33,676 nt of DNA from Halobellus salinus (GCF_014646875.1 NZ_BMOC01000021.1:1-33676), one strand, 5' to 3'. Counted from the first letter of the stretch, positions 14,889 through 23,000 are shown. Numbers and translations: made by a program. Notes: generated from the sequence alone by a model not told the origin.

Positions 14889-16691
14889 ATGTCGCACGAC
14901 ATCGAGCGATACCTCAACGTCCGGCGCGCTCGCGGCGCGTCGTTCGGCCCGAACGGCGACCGGGTCGGGTTCCTACTTGACACCACCGGGGTGCCGCAGG
15001 TCTGGAGCCTGGCCGGCCCGGGCGCGTGGCCCGACCAGCACACGGTCTTCGAGGAGCGGGTGACGTTCGTGTCGTGGTCCCCGGAGCGACACGAGTTCGT
15101 CTTCGGGATGGACGAAGGCGGCAACGAGCGGGCGCAACTCCACCGGTACGACCTCGCGTCCGGCGAGGTCACCAACCTCACCGCGACCCCCGAAGCGAAA
15201 CACCGGTGGGGCGGGTGGAGCCACGACGGCGACCGGTTCGCGTTCACCTCCAACCGCCGCGATGCGTCGGTGTTCGACGTGTACGTCCAGGGGCGCGACG
15301 ATGTCGGCGACGGCGCCGAACCGGTCTACGAGGGTGACGGGTGGCTGACTGTCGGGGGGTTCTCGCCCGACGATTCGTCGCTTCTCGTCTCCGAGGCGTA
15401 CTCCAACGTCGACCAAGACGTCTACGTCCTCGACGTCGATACCGGGGAGTTGACCCGCCTCACACCCCACGAGGGAACCGTCCGGTTCCGGAGCGCCGAG
15501 TGGGGTCCCGACGGAGAGTCGGTCTACCTGGTCTCCGACCGCGAGAGCAACACGCTCGATCTGTGGCGCGTCACCGTCGCCGACGGGACGTTCTCGCTGG
15601 TGGCGTCGGATCCCGAGTGGGGGATCGACGGCGTCGCGGTCGACGACGAGTCGGGTCGGGTCGTCTACACCACGAACGTCGACGGCTACACCGAACTCGC
15701 GGTCGGTGACCTCGACGGCGACACGATCGACCCGCTGCCGACGCCCGACCTCCCCCGCGGCATCGCGGGTGGCGTCGCGTTCGACCCGGACGGCGACCGG
15801 TTCGCAGTGACGGTCACGCGCCGGGGCAGTCCCGCGAACGTCTACGTCGTCAACGCCACCACCGGTGCTGCGGAACGGTGGACCCGCGCTTCGACTGTAG
15901 GGATCCCGTCGGAGAGTTTCATCCAGCCCGAGCTCATCCACTACCCGACGTTCGACGGCCGGGACATCCCGGCGTTCTTCTCGGTCCCGGACGACGACAC
16001 CGGCCACGGGGAGACGCCAGTGATCGTCGACATCCACGGCGGCCCCGAGTCCCAGCGCCGGCCCTCATTCGCCGCCGTCACCCAGTATTTCCTCGCGAAC
16101 GGCTACGCCGTCTTCGAGCCCAACGTTCGCGGTTCTGCAGGATACGGGACGGCGTACAGCCGCCTCGACGACGTCGAAAACCGGATGGATGCGGTTGCGG
16201 ACGTTGAGGCTGGCGTGGCGTGGCTGCGAGAGCATCCGGCGGTCGATTCCGACCGGATCGTCGCAATGGGCGGGTCCTACGGCGGGTTCGTGGTCCTCGC
16301 CGCGATGACGGAGTACCCCGACGTGTGGGCCGCCGGGATCGACATCGTTGGCATCGCCAACTTCGTCACGTTTCTCGAAAACACCGGGGAGTGGCGGCGG
16401 GACCTTCGGGAGGCGGAGTACGGCTCACTAGCCGAGGACCGCGAGTTGCTGGAGTCGATCTCCCCGCTCAATACGATCGAGGAGGTCCGCGCGCCGCTGT
16501 TCGTGCTCCACGGCGCGAACGACCCACGAGTCCCGGTCTCGGAGGCCCACCGGCTTGTCGAGGCGGCGAGAGACCACGTTCCGGTTCGCGAACTGATCTT
16601 CGAGGACGAGGGCCACGGCCTCTCGAAGCTGGAGAATCGGGTCGAAGCATACAGCGCAGTCGTGGCGTTTCTGGACGAACACGTGAGGTGA
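14889..16691 (+). CDS. S9 family serine peptidase (acylaminoacyl / prolyl oligopeptidase type)
   Basis: The 600-residue protein has an N-terminal beta-propeller (about residues 10-340) with repeated W-S/D-G-D-R-F/V-A/Y-F blades such as WSHDGDRFAFTSNRRD. It has a C-terminal alpha/beta-hydrolase domain with the full triad: Ser463 in GGSYGGF, Asp545 in HGANDPRVP and His576 in DEGHGL. The oxyanion region is DIHGGPESQRRPSF. Such enzymes cleave short peptides or release N-acylated amino acids in the cytoplasm. No signal peptide is visible. The ATG at 14889 is preferred over a GTG two codons upstream. Confidence 0.93.
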   Translation: MSHDIERYLNVRRARGASFGPNGDRVGFLLDTTGVPQVWSLAGPGAWPDQHTVFEERVTFVSWSPERHEFVFGMDEGGNERAQLHRYDLASGEVTNLTATPEAKHRWGGWSHDGDRFAFTSNRRDASVFDVYVQGRDDVGDGAEPVYEGDGWLTVGGFSPDDSSLLVSEAYSNVDQDVYVLDVDTGELTRLTPHEGTVRFRSAEWGPDGESVYLVSDRESNTLDLWRVTVADGTFSLVASDPEWGIDGVAVDDESGRVVYTTNVDGYTELAVGDLDGDTIDPLPTPDLPRGIAGGVAFDPDGDRFAVTVTRRGSPANVYVVNATTGAAERWTRASTVGIPSESFIQPELIHYPTFDGRDIPAFFSVPDDDTGHGETPVIVDIHGGPESQRRPSFAAVTQYFLANGYAVFEPNVRGSAGYGTAYSRLDDVENRMDAVADVEAGVAWLREHPAVDSDRIVAMGGSYGGFVVLAAMTEYPDVWAAGIDIVGIANFVTFLENTGEWRRDLREAEYGSLAEDRELLESISPLNTIEEVRAPLFVLHGANDPRVPVSEAHRLVEAARDHVPVRELIFEDEGHGLSKLENRVEAYSAVVAFLDEHVR

Positions 16692-16714
16692 CGGGAACGT
16701 TCGGTTCGCCGAAG

Positions 16715-16722
16715 CTTTTAGA
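16715..16722 (+). promoter_or_regulatory. TATA-like box of the GAF/PAS gene
   Basis: CTTTTAGA lies about 28 nt upstream of GTG 16747. It supports the GTG as the start rather than the in-frame TTG at 16723, which falls within or next to the box. Confidence 0.45.
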
Positions 16723-16746
16723 TTGGAGACTGACGTTATCGGAAGC

Positions 16747-18042
16747 GTGACAGACGACCCTGTTGGGGGGCGCGTCCTCGTCGTCTCGCCGTCGGAGCCC
16801 GGAGACCGGTCCGACGACGGGTCGTTCGTACGCGGCGGCGACGCGCCGGGGACCGACGCTGGCGGGGCAGGATCAGCCGACGGCGGAGGCTCCCCCGATC
16901 GAGGCAGCGACCCCGACACCGTCGCGGCCGGTATCGCCGACCGCCTCCCCGTTGAGGTGGTGCTCAGAGACGAGCGGACCGCCGGGGAGTATCTCGAGGA
17001 ACTCGGGCCGACAATCGACTGCGTGGTGGTGCTGGGGAGCAACACCGGGCCGCTGGGGTGTCTGCCGGACGACGTGTCGATTCCGGCGGTCGTCTGCGAG
17101 CGTCCGGTCGCGGGGGCGGGCGGAGCGGAGGGTGCGACCGGCATTCCTGTCGCGGCGGTCGCAGCGCGGGTCCGGGCCGTCGTCCGTGAGACCCGGTGGC
17201 GAAGTGACCTCCAGGACCAGAACACGCGGCTGACAGCGCTGAGCCGCTACGCCGGCGACATCACTGGGTGTGAAACTGTCGATGCCGTGCTCGACCGGAC
17301 GGTGGCGGCCGTGACCGACGCGCTGGCGTTCGACCACTGCGTGGTCCTCTTTCCTGACGGCGACCGTCTCGTTCCGCGCGCGTCGGCGCTTCCCGACCCC
17401 GAGTTGAGACACATCGGCGTCACCGAAGGGGTCGCCGGACGCACGCTCTCGACCGGTGAGGCCGAGATCGTAGCGGACGTGCAGTCGGACCCGGACGCCG
17501 TCATCAACCACGACGACCTCCACGCGCTGTTGAGCGTGCCGATCGGCTCCCGGGGCGTTCTCCAGATCGCCTCGCGCGCCCGCAACGCCTTCGACGAGCG
17601 CGACGAGGAGTTCACGGAGATCCTCGCGGGCTACACCCGGGAGGCGCTCGCCCGCCTCGAGCGTGAGGTGACGCTTCGAGCCGAGCGCGACCGCCTCCAC
17701 GCGTTATACGCGGCGATTCCGGTGCCCGTCGTCTGTGTCGAGCGTCACGAAAAAGAGACCACCGTCGTGGAGGCCAACAGCGCTTACGAGGAAGTGTTCC
17801 CCGGGAATCCGACGGGCCAATCGCTGTCGACTGCGGTCCCGACTGAGGCGGAGCGCGGTCGGTACGAGGCAGCACTGAACGGCGAAGGTGAGTCTCAGGG
17901 ATCCGTCATCAGACGGGTCGGAAGCCGAGAGGAACCCGTCGCGCTCGCCGTCATTCCGGTCACTCCGCCGGATGGGTCTCACTACGCCTTCGGGGTCTAC
18001 CGGACAGAGCCAGTCGACGGCGGCGCCGGCGAGACCGGGTGA
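16747..18042 (+). CDS. GAF and PAS domain sensor protein without an output domain
   Basis: The 431-residue protein starts at GTG. The first 145 residues resemble a receiver-like alpha/beta fold (RVLVVSPSEPGD at the start, DCVVVLGSN in the middle), interrupted by a Gly/Asp-rich insert of about 45 residues (20-58). A coiled stretch (150-168) leads to a GAF domain (about 172-303; ALAFDHCVVLFPDG, LLSVPIGSRGVLQIASR). After a helix (300-320) a PAS-like domain follows (about 320-425; IPVPVVCVE, VVEANSAYEEVFPG). No histidine kinase or DNA-binding domain follows, so it probably acts through a partner. It is a typical haloarchaeal signalling layout, with the signal unknown. Confidence 0.78.
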   Translation: MTDDPVGGRVLVVSPSEPGDRSDDGSFVRGGDAPGTDAGGAGSADGGGSPDRGSDPDTVAAGIADRLPVEVVLRDERTAGEYLEELGPTIDCVVVLGSNTGPLGCLPDDVSIPAVVCERPVAGAGGAEGATGIPVAAVAARVRAVVRETRWRSDLQDQNTRLTALSRYAGDITGCETVDAVLDRTVAAVTDALAFDHCVVLFPDGDRLVPRASALPDPELRHIGVTEGVAGRTLSTGEAEIVADVQSDPDAVINHDDLHALLSVPIGSRGVLQIASRARNAFDERDEEFTEILAGYTREALARLEREVTLRAERDRLHALYAAIPVPVVCVERHEKETTVVEANSAYEEVFPGNPTGQSLSTAVPTEAERGRYEAALNGEGESQGSVIRRVGSREEPVALAVIPVTPPDGSHYAFGVYRTEPVDGGAGETG

Positions 18043-18158
18043 GTGCTCCCGCCGAAGCGGTCCGAACGGCACCTCAGGACCGGATCGCGGCCCCGGAGAC
18101 CAGGCCCGTCTGATCACTCGCCGGTAGAACCAAACCGGCGGCTGTTGAACAGGCCGGT

Positions 18159-18599
18159 ATGAGCGCCGATTCGGGAGGGGAACGCGCCCGACCGGTCCGT
18201 TGTCTCATCGCCAAAGTGGGACTCGACGGCCACGACCGGGGTGCACACGTCATCGCCCGAGCGTTCCGGGACGCCGGGTTCGAGGTGGTCTACTCCGGAC
18301 TCCACCGCGCGCCCGAGGAGATCGTCCAGGCGGCGGTCCAAGAGGACGTCGACGTGCTCGGTCTCTCCATTCTCTCGGGCGCCCACAACACCCTGGTTCC
18401 GAAGGTCATCGAGGGACTCGAGGAGTACGGTGCCCGCTCGGACACGCTGTTGATCGTCGGCGGGATTATCCCCGAAGCGGACCGCGACGGCCTCCGCGAC
18501 ATGGGTGTCGCAGCCGTCTTCGGCCCCGGGACGCCGATGCAGGAGACCATCGACTTCGTCCGCGAGAACGTCCGACCCAGGCCCGACGACCCGGTGTAA
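18159..18599 (+). CDS. mcmA2: Methylmalonyl-CoA mutase, B12-binding subunit
   Basis: This 146-residue protein is the separate cobalamin-binding subunit of methylmalonyl-CoA mutase, which interconverts (R)-methylmalonyl-CoA and succinyl-CoA. The B12 signature D-x-H-x-x-G is at 23-28 (LDGHDRG), where His25 is the lower cobalt ligand. Downstream LSILSGAHN and LLIVGGIIPEAD are the other two corrin-contacting motifs. The catalytic TIM-barrel subunit is not encoded in this window and must lie elsewhere. The chaperone GTPase gene meaB follows after five bases. Confidence 0.94.
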   Translation: MSADSGGERARPVRCLIAKVGLDGHDRGAHVIARAFRDAGFEVVYSGLHRAPEEIVQAAVQEDVDVLGLSILSGAHNTLVPKVIEGLEEYGARSDTLLIVGGIIPEADRDGLRDMGVAAVFGPGTPMQETIDFVRENVRPRPDDPV

Positions 18600-18604
18600 C
18601 CCTG

Positions 18605-19822
18605 ATGACCCGGCCAGACCCACTCGACGATTCCGCGGGCGACCGAAACCGGCGGCTGGTGGCGTCGCTGCTCGACGGTGACCACCGCGCGCTAGCGCGG
18701 GTCATCTCGCGGATCGAGGACCGCGCACCCGGCCACCGTGATCTCGTCTCCCGGCTGTACCCCCGCACTGGCGACGCCGAAGTGGTCGGGATCACCGGAA
18801 GCCCCGGGGCGGGGAAGTCGACGCTGGTGGACAAACTCGCGGCCGCCTACCGTGACCGCGGGGACACGGTCGGTGTTGTCGCGGTCGACCCGGCGTCGCC
18901 GTACTCCGGTGGATCGGTGCTCGGCGACCGGATCCGTATGGCCGCCACTGTCGGCGACATGGACGTGTTCGTCCGGTCGATGAGCGCTCGCGGCCGGCTG
19001 GGAGGACTCTCAACGGCGACCACTGACGCGGTCAACGCCCTCGACGCCTTCGGCAAGGACGTCGTCCTCGTCGAGACCGTCGGCGCCGGCCAAAACGAGG
19101 TCGACATCGTCCGGACCGCCGACACCGTGGCGGTGGTGGCCCAACCCGGCAGCGGCGACGACGTCCAGATGTTGAAGGCCGGAATCCTGGAGATCGGCGA
19201 CGTGTTCGTGGTCAACAAGGCGGATATGAACGGCGTCGACCGGCTGATCGCCGACCTCGAAGAGATGCTCCACCGGGGCGGATCCGGCGGGGCCCCGGTC
19301 AGTGCTGGCGGCCACCACGGGGCGTCGGTCGGCGCGAACACCCCCGAAACCGGCCCCGGCGGCGGAGACTCCGCGGGTCGCGAGTCGGGCTCAGACCCGG
19401 GTACGGGCGGCGACATCCCGTCGTGGGATCCCCGCGTCGTCACGACGGTCGCGACCGGTGGCGACGGGATCGGCGATCTGGTCGACGCCTTCGACGCCCA
19501 CGCGAGCTACCTACAGGAGTCGGGCGCGGGGAGAGAGCGTGCGCGTTCGCGCTACGCCGCGGAGATCCGGCGGCTGATCCGCGAGGACGCGAACGCACTG
19601 CTCGACGCCGAGATCCGGCGGCGGGGCGGGGTCGACGCGCTCGCAGAGCGGGTGCTCGCGGGCGACACCGACCCCTACACGGTCGCGTCGGAGGTCGTCG
19701 AGCCGATTGCCGATATTGTCAACGACGGGCGGCTCCCGCGCGAGGCCACCGACGACGCCGGCGACACTGCGGACGACTCCAACAACGCTGCGGACGAGCG
19801 GGGGCCGGACGGCGACGCGTGA
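18605..19822 (+). CDS. meaB: MeaB-type G-protein chaperone of methylmalonyl-CoA mutase
   Basis: This GTPase protects and reloads methylmalonyl-CoA mutase with cobalamin. The 405-residue protein has the Walker A motif GSPGAGKST (65-73), DPASPYSGGSVLGDRIRM (95-112), the DVVLVETVGAGQNEVD switch region (152-167) and NKAD for guanine recognition (204-207). The C-terminal helical dimerisation arm is present. Compared with bacterial MeaB (about 330 residues) two parts are extra: a Gly/Ser/His-rich insert at about 225-271, directly after the NKAD segment, and a disordered acidic tail of about 30 residues. It forms an operon with mcmA2. Confidence 0.94.
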   Translation: MTRPDPLDDSAGDRNRRLVASLLDGDHRALARVISRIEDRAPGHRDLVSRLYPRTGDAEVVGITGSPGAGKSTLVDKLAAAYRDRGDTVGVVAVDPASPYSGGSVLGDRIRMAATVGDMDVFVRSMSARGRLGGLSTATTDAVNALDAFGKDVVLVETVGAGQNEVDIVRTADTVAVVAQPGSGDDVQMLKAGILEIGDVFVVNKADMNGVDRLIADLEEMLHRGGSGGAPVSAGGHHGASVGANTPETGPGGGDSAGRESGSDPGTGGDIPSWDPRVVTTVATGGDGIGDLVDAFDAHASYLQESGAGRERARSRYAAEIRRLIREDANALLDAEIRRRGGVDALAERVLAGDTDPYTVASEVVEPIADIVNDGRLPREATDDAGDTADDSNNAADERGPDGDA

Positions 19823-19913
19823 CGGCGGCAACCCCCTCCGGCGACCGATGCGGTCGTGGTGTGGGCCGGCAAACGCCAGCACCCTGAAGTCGCTCCCGGC
19901 CATCAGTGCGCGT

Positions 19914-20837
19914 ATGAATCGCAAATCTCTCGTCGGCGGACTCGCGGCCGGCGTCGGCGCCGTTGCGCTCGCGAACGTCACGCTCCGAGAGCGCGCGTCG
20001 GCGCTCGCCCCCGCGCTTGACGGCTCACAACGGACGTTCGAGTGGCGCGATATCGATGTCCAGTACGCCGAGGCGGGCGACCCCGACGACCCGGATCTCG
20101 TCCTCCTCTCTGGAATCAACGCCGCGGGGTCGAGCGGCGAATACCGGGAGGTGTTCGGCGACCTCGCGGCCGACCACCACGTCATCGCCCCCGACCTCCC
20201 GGGGTTCGGCACCTCCGAGCGCCCGCCGCTCCGGTACTCCGCGTCGCTGTACACCGAGTTCGTCCGCGACTTCCTCGCGGCGTTCGACAGCCCCGCGGTT
20301 GTGGCGTCGTCGCTCACGAGCGCGTACGTACTCGACGTCGCGGGTGACCTCGACCTCCGGTCGCTCGTGTTGATCTGCCCCACCGAACGCGGCGGTCCCG
20401 ACCGGAACCTCCTGTTGCGGGAACTCCTCCGGTCGCCCGTCGTCGGCGAGGGGGTGTTCAACCTCCTCGCCTCGAAGCCGTCGATCCGGTATTTCAACGC
20501 CGACCACGGCTACTATGACACCGACCGCGTGACAGAGGAGTGGATCGACTACGAGTGGCAGACCGCCCACCAGCCAAACGCGCGGTACGCTCCCGCGTCG
20601 TTTATCAGCGGCTTCCTCAACGCCGACATCGACCTCAAGGCCGAACTCAGCGGCGTCGACGCTCCCGTGACGCTGCTGTGGGGTCGGGAGGCCGATATCA
20701 CGCCGCTGCGCCGCGGGCGCGACCTCGCAGAGGCGGCCGACTGCCGGTTGGTGGTGGTCGACGACGCCAAACTCCTGCCACACGTGGAGTTCCCCGAGCG
20801 AGTCCTGGAGGTGCTGGCCGACGCGCTCGAGCGGTGA
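19914..20837 (+). CDS. Alpha/beta hydrolase
   Basis: The 307-residue protein has an N-terminal hydrophobic segment (about residues 5-22) that may be a signal or anchor, then an alpha/beta-hydrolase fold: LVLLSGINAAGSS (oxyanion region), HVIAPDLPGFGTSERP and a nucleophile elbow at 129-136. The elbow reads VVASSLTSA, so Ser133 takes the nucleophile place in A-S-S-L-T rather than the usual G-x-S-x-G. Asp in GREADITPL and His in LPHVEFPE complete a plausible triad. The substrate is unknown. The start at ATG 19914 was chosen because longer in-frame versions overlap meaB. Confidence 0.85.
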   Translation: MNRKSLVGGLAAGVGAVALANVTLRERASALAPALDGSQRTFEWRDIDVQYAEAGDPDDPDLVLLSGINAAGSSGEYREVFGDLAADHHVIAPDLPGFGTSERPPLRYSASLYTEFVRDFLAAFDSPAVVASSLTSAYVLDVAGDLDLRSLVLICPTERGGPDRNLLLRELLRSPVVGEGVFNLLASKPSIRYFNADHGYYDTDRVTEEWIDYEWQTAHQPNARYAPASFISGFLNADIDLKAELSGVDAPVTLLWGREADITPLRRGRDLAEAADCRLVVVDDAKLLPHVEFPERVLEVLADALER

Positions 20838-20960
20838 CGTCCGGGCGGTGGGGATCCCGTGGCACCGTGGGCGTCGCCCCCACAGCGCTCCGAGGGGCGT
20901 CCTGCCGACACCGCGGAGACGAACCCCCGGATCTTTTGCCCCGACCGCCGTAGCGCTCGT

Positions 20961-21002
20961 ATGGCTTGGATCGATCCGGGGTACGCGGAGGCCGAGCGGT
21001 GA
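20961..21002 (+). CDS. Thirteen-codon mini-ORF overlapping the NAD-kinase-like start
   Basis: ATG at 20961 opens a short frame encoding MAWIDPGYAEAER, whose TGA overlaps the GTG start of the next gene (GTGA, 20999-21002). A T-rich box (GATCTTTT, about 20929-20936) lies 25-32 nt upstream, so this ATG could be the first codon of a leaderless transcript. It may be a leader peptide that couples translation. It could instead be the N-terminus of the downstream protein separated by a one-base shift. No function is known. Confidence 0.4.
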   Translation: MAWIDPGYAEAER

Positions 21003-21724
21003 GTTCGGTCCCGGTTGCGGTCGTGACCGAGGGTGACGCGCTTGAGCCCGCGCTCGCGGGGACTGACGCCCGGGTTGTCGACCCCGACGCCGTGACCTCC
21101 GACACCGTCGCCGATGCCGGAGTCGCGTTCGCGGTCGGCGAGTCGTCGTTGCTCGCGGTCGCGCGGCTCTGCCCTGAGACCCCCATCGCACCCGTTGCGG
21201 CCGGTGTGGGTCGGTACGAGGTGCCCGAGAGTGCGGTCGGCGCTGTCGCCAACGCCGCGGTGCGCGACGACCTCCGGACGGTCGGTCACCCGCTTCTCGA
21301 CGTCGCGGTCGGAGGCGACCCCGCAGGGACCGCGGTCACCGATGTAACACTTCTGACGGCTGCACCCGCCCGTATCTCGGAGTTTGGGATCAGGTCCACC
21401 GACGGGTGGGATGAGACTGTCCGCGCCGACGGGGTGGTTGTCGCCACGCCCCTCGGCAGCACCGGCTACGCCCGCGACGCCGGCGGTCCCGTGCTCGCAC
21501 CCGGGACCGGGCTCGTCGCTGTGCCGGTCTCGGCGTACGCAATGCACGTCCGCCCGTGGGTGCTCCGTCCGCCGGTGTCGCTGTCGGTGGAACGCGACGA
21601 AGCCGAAGTGACGGTGCGCCTCGACGACGAGGTAACCCGGTCGGTACCCCCGGAGGCCGCGGTCGACATCGAGGCTGGTTCGACGCTGTCGCTCGTCGAT
21701 CCACAGCAGTTCTCGACTCGGTGA
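20999..21724 (+). CDS. NAD-kinase-like protein with degenerate GGDGT motif
   Basis: The 241-residue protein is recognisable as an ATP-NAD kinase relative from its C-terminal half. ADGVVVATPLGSTGYARDAGGPV matches the NAD-binding signature of the family, and the following AVPVSAYAMHVRPWVLRP matches the all-beta domain. In the N-terminal half the expected phosphate-transfer motif G-G-D-G-T is replaced by VGESSLLAVAR. This motif binds ATP and Mg in true NAD kinases, so activity is doubtful. The GTG start is inferred from the overlap with the mini-ORF; there is no ATG at the N-terminus. A longer in-frame version to 20966 lacks support. Confidence 0.72.
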   Translation: MSSVPVAVVTEGDALEPALAGTDARVVDPDAVTSDTVADAGVAFAVGESSLLAVARLCPETPIAPVAAGVGRYEVPESAVGAVANAAVRDDLRTVGHPLLDVAVGGDPAGTAVTDVTLLTAAPARISEFGIRSTDGWDETVRADGVVVATPLGSTGYARDAGGPVLAPGTGLVAVPVSAYAMHVRPWVLRPPVSLSVERDEAEVTVRLDDEVTRSVPPEAAVDIEAGSTLSLVDPQQFSTR

Positions 21725-21727
21725 ACC

Positions 21728-21750
21728 GCCTCGGGGTCAAGCCCCGTGGC
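21728..21750 (+). terminator. Strong hairpin between convergent genes
   Basis: The arms CCTCGGGG (21729-21736) and CCCCGTGG (21742-21749) form an eight-position stem with one mismatch and a five-base loop. It starts four bases after the NAD-kinase-like stop. A moderately T-rich stretch follows. It could terminate that gene or belong to an old IS right end. Confidence 0.4.
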
Positions 21751-21818
21751 ATCCGTCTTGTTCTCTGTGAATTGCCGCAAGGGAAACTCGACCGACCCGC
21801 CACAGCCCACGAAACGGT

Positions 21819-22268
21819 CTATATGACCGCGTTCCAGAGCGGCTCGATCACGAAGAACAGACTCTGGTAGCTCGCGTACAGCAGCGCGAACACCGACGCT
21901 CCGATGGCTGCGATCGGTCGCTGGAGGTCCTTGCTCTTCGAGCGAGCCTCCACGCGCCGGGACTCGTACTCGAAGAAATCCGAGACGAACACCGTGAGTG
22001 CGAGCACCGACATCACCATCCCGCCGTGGGGTTCGACGATCAGGAAAGCCAGCGACGAGAACACCAGTCCGAGGGTGGTCACGGTGTGGGGGAGCCACCG
22101 GGTGAGCGCCTCGTCGTCGTCACTGCCTCGGGCTTGTGACTCGTGTCGGCTGTGCTGGAGGATCCGCGTGACCATGTTTGCGACCGCGAACGCGAGGATG
22201 CCGAAAGGGAGAATCGGGGCGACGCCCTCAAGCGCACCGATCGGGACGAGGAACTGTAACGGATACAT
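21819..22268 (-). CDS. Small membrane protein of the cytochrome b cluster (DUF7313-like)
   Basis: The 149-residue protein has about four hydrophobic segments (residues 5-20, 21-37, 62-100 as two, and 122-140) with a polar loop HSRHESQARGSDDDEA between them. I recall this protein as part of a conserved haloarchaeal set next to cytochrome b genes (DUF7313), with the number from memory. Function is unknown; assembly or stabilisation of the respiratory complex is only a guess from position. The start MYPLQF was chosen because the six upstream residues (MCASSG) are unlike the rest. It is last of three minus-strand genes. Confidence 0.72.
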   Translation of the reverse strand: MYPLQFLVPIGALEGVAPILPFGILAFAVANMVTRILQHSRHESQARGSDDDEALTRWLPHTVTTLGLVFSSLAFLIVEPHGGMVMSVLALTVFVSDFFEYESRRVEARSKSKDLQRPIAAIGASVFALLYASYQSLFFVIEPLWNAVI

Positions 22269-22327
22269 ACCTGAGGATGCGCACACGACTCATTAGAGCT
22301 TTTCCAATCGCATCCGCCGGTGGAGCG

Positions 22328-22603
22328 TTACCCGACGCGTTCGTTGAGGGCCTCACCGGCGCGTCGCACAGCCGGGACAAGCACCCAAAACGTGAGCGCA
22401 CCCAGAATCGCGAACCAAAAGAACACGTCCATCAGCAGCACGCCGAGGGAGTCGAACATCGTTGCCGAGTCCGCGAGTTCGACGGGGGCCACCAACTGCT
22501 GTTCGCTCTCGAAACTCGGCGTGCGGTACCACCCTGCCAGTACCATCCACGCGAGCCCGGCACCGGTGAATATGCTCAGTCCCTTGATGAACTCGTCAGC
22601 CAT
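22328..22603 (-). CDS. Small membrane protein of the cytochrome b cluster (DUF7314-like)
   Basis: This is a 91-residue protein with two hydrophobic segments (about 9-26 and 51-76) connected by an exposed loop (WYRTPSFESEQQLVAP). It overlaps the stop codon of the upstream gene by eight bases, which suggests coupled translation. The start at MADEFIKGLS follows from that overlap. I recall the family as DUF7314, with unknown function. Confidence 0.7.
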   Translation of the reverse strand: MADEFIKGLSIFTGAGLAWMVLAGWYRTPSFESEQQLVAPVELADSATMFDSLGVLLMDVFFWFAILGALTFWVLVPAVRRAGEALNERVG

Positions 22604-23000
22604 TGTTGTCCGAATCTTCGTTGGAGTCCTCTTGAGACTTTCCCATCCCTTCGGCGCGGAACCGCGTTCCGACGACGTACACCCCAGCACCGAATCCGAT
22701 GATCCCGAGTCCGCCCACGGCGAAGGCCGTGCTCAGGAGCCCATCGCCGACGCCGACGCCGACGAGGGCCAACACTCCGGTGACGATGCTCCCGAGGAAG
22801 CTCACGTTGAGGGTGGCGGCGTCGAGAAGCATGAACCCGAACACAACACACACCACCGCAATGAGCGTCGAAAAGACGGTCACGGTCTTGTAAAGCCGCA
22901 TCGGGACGACGATGTCGCGGTCTCGCGCCTCATCGGTGCCGGTCGGCGGTTCCCCGTCGGCGTCGTCGGCCGCCACGCCCGTGGCGTCTCCGTCGGTCAT
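22596..23000 (-). CDS. Small membrane protein of the cytochrome b cluster (DUF7315-like)
   Basis: The 134-residue protein has an acidic N-terminus (about residues 1-30), two or three hydrophobic segments (about 39-63 and 66-110) and a charged C-terminal tail. It opens the three-gene minus-strand unit. A TATA-like box lies 22-29 nt upstream of its ATG, so this unit has its own promoter apart from the cytochrome b operon. I recall the family as DUF7315. No catalytic motif is visible. Confidence 0.7.
   Translation of the reverse strand: MTDGDATGVAADDADGEPPTGTDEARDRDIVVPMRLYKTVTVFSTLIAVVCVVFGFMLLDAATLNVSFLGSIVTGVLALVGVGVGDGLLSTAFAVGGLGIIGFGAGVYVVGTRFRAEGMGKSQEDSNEDSDNNG

Noticed and set aside
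18200-18604. Extension of meaB upstream to 18200
   Set aside because: The extension overlaps mcmA2 in another frame and is Arg/Pro-rich. The ATG at 18605 gives the normal MeaB N-terminus and a five-base gap.
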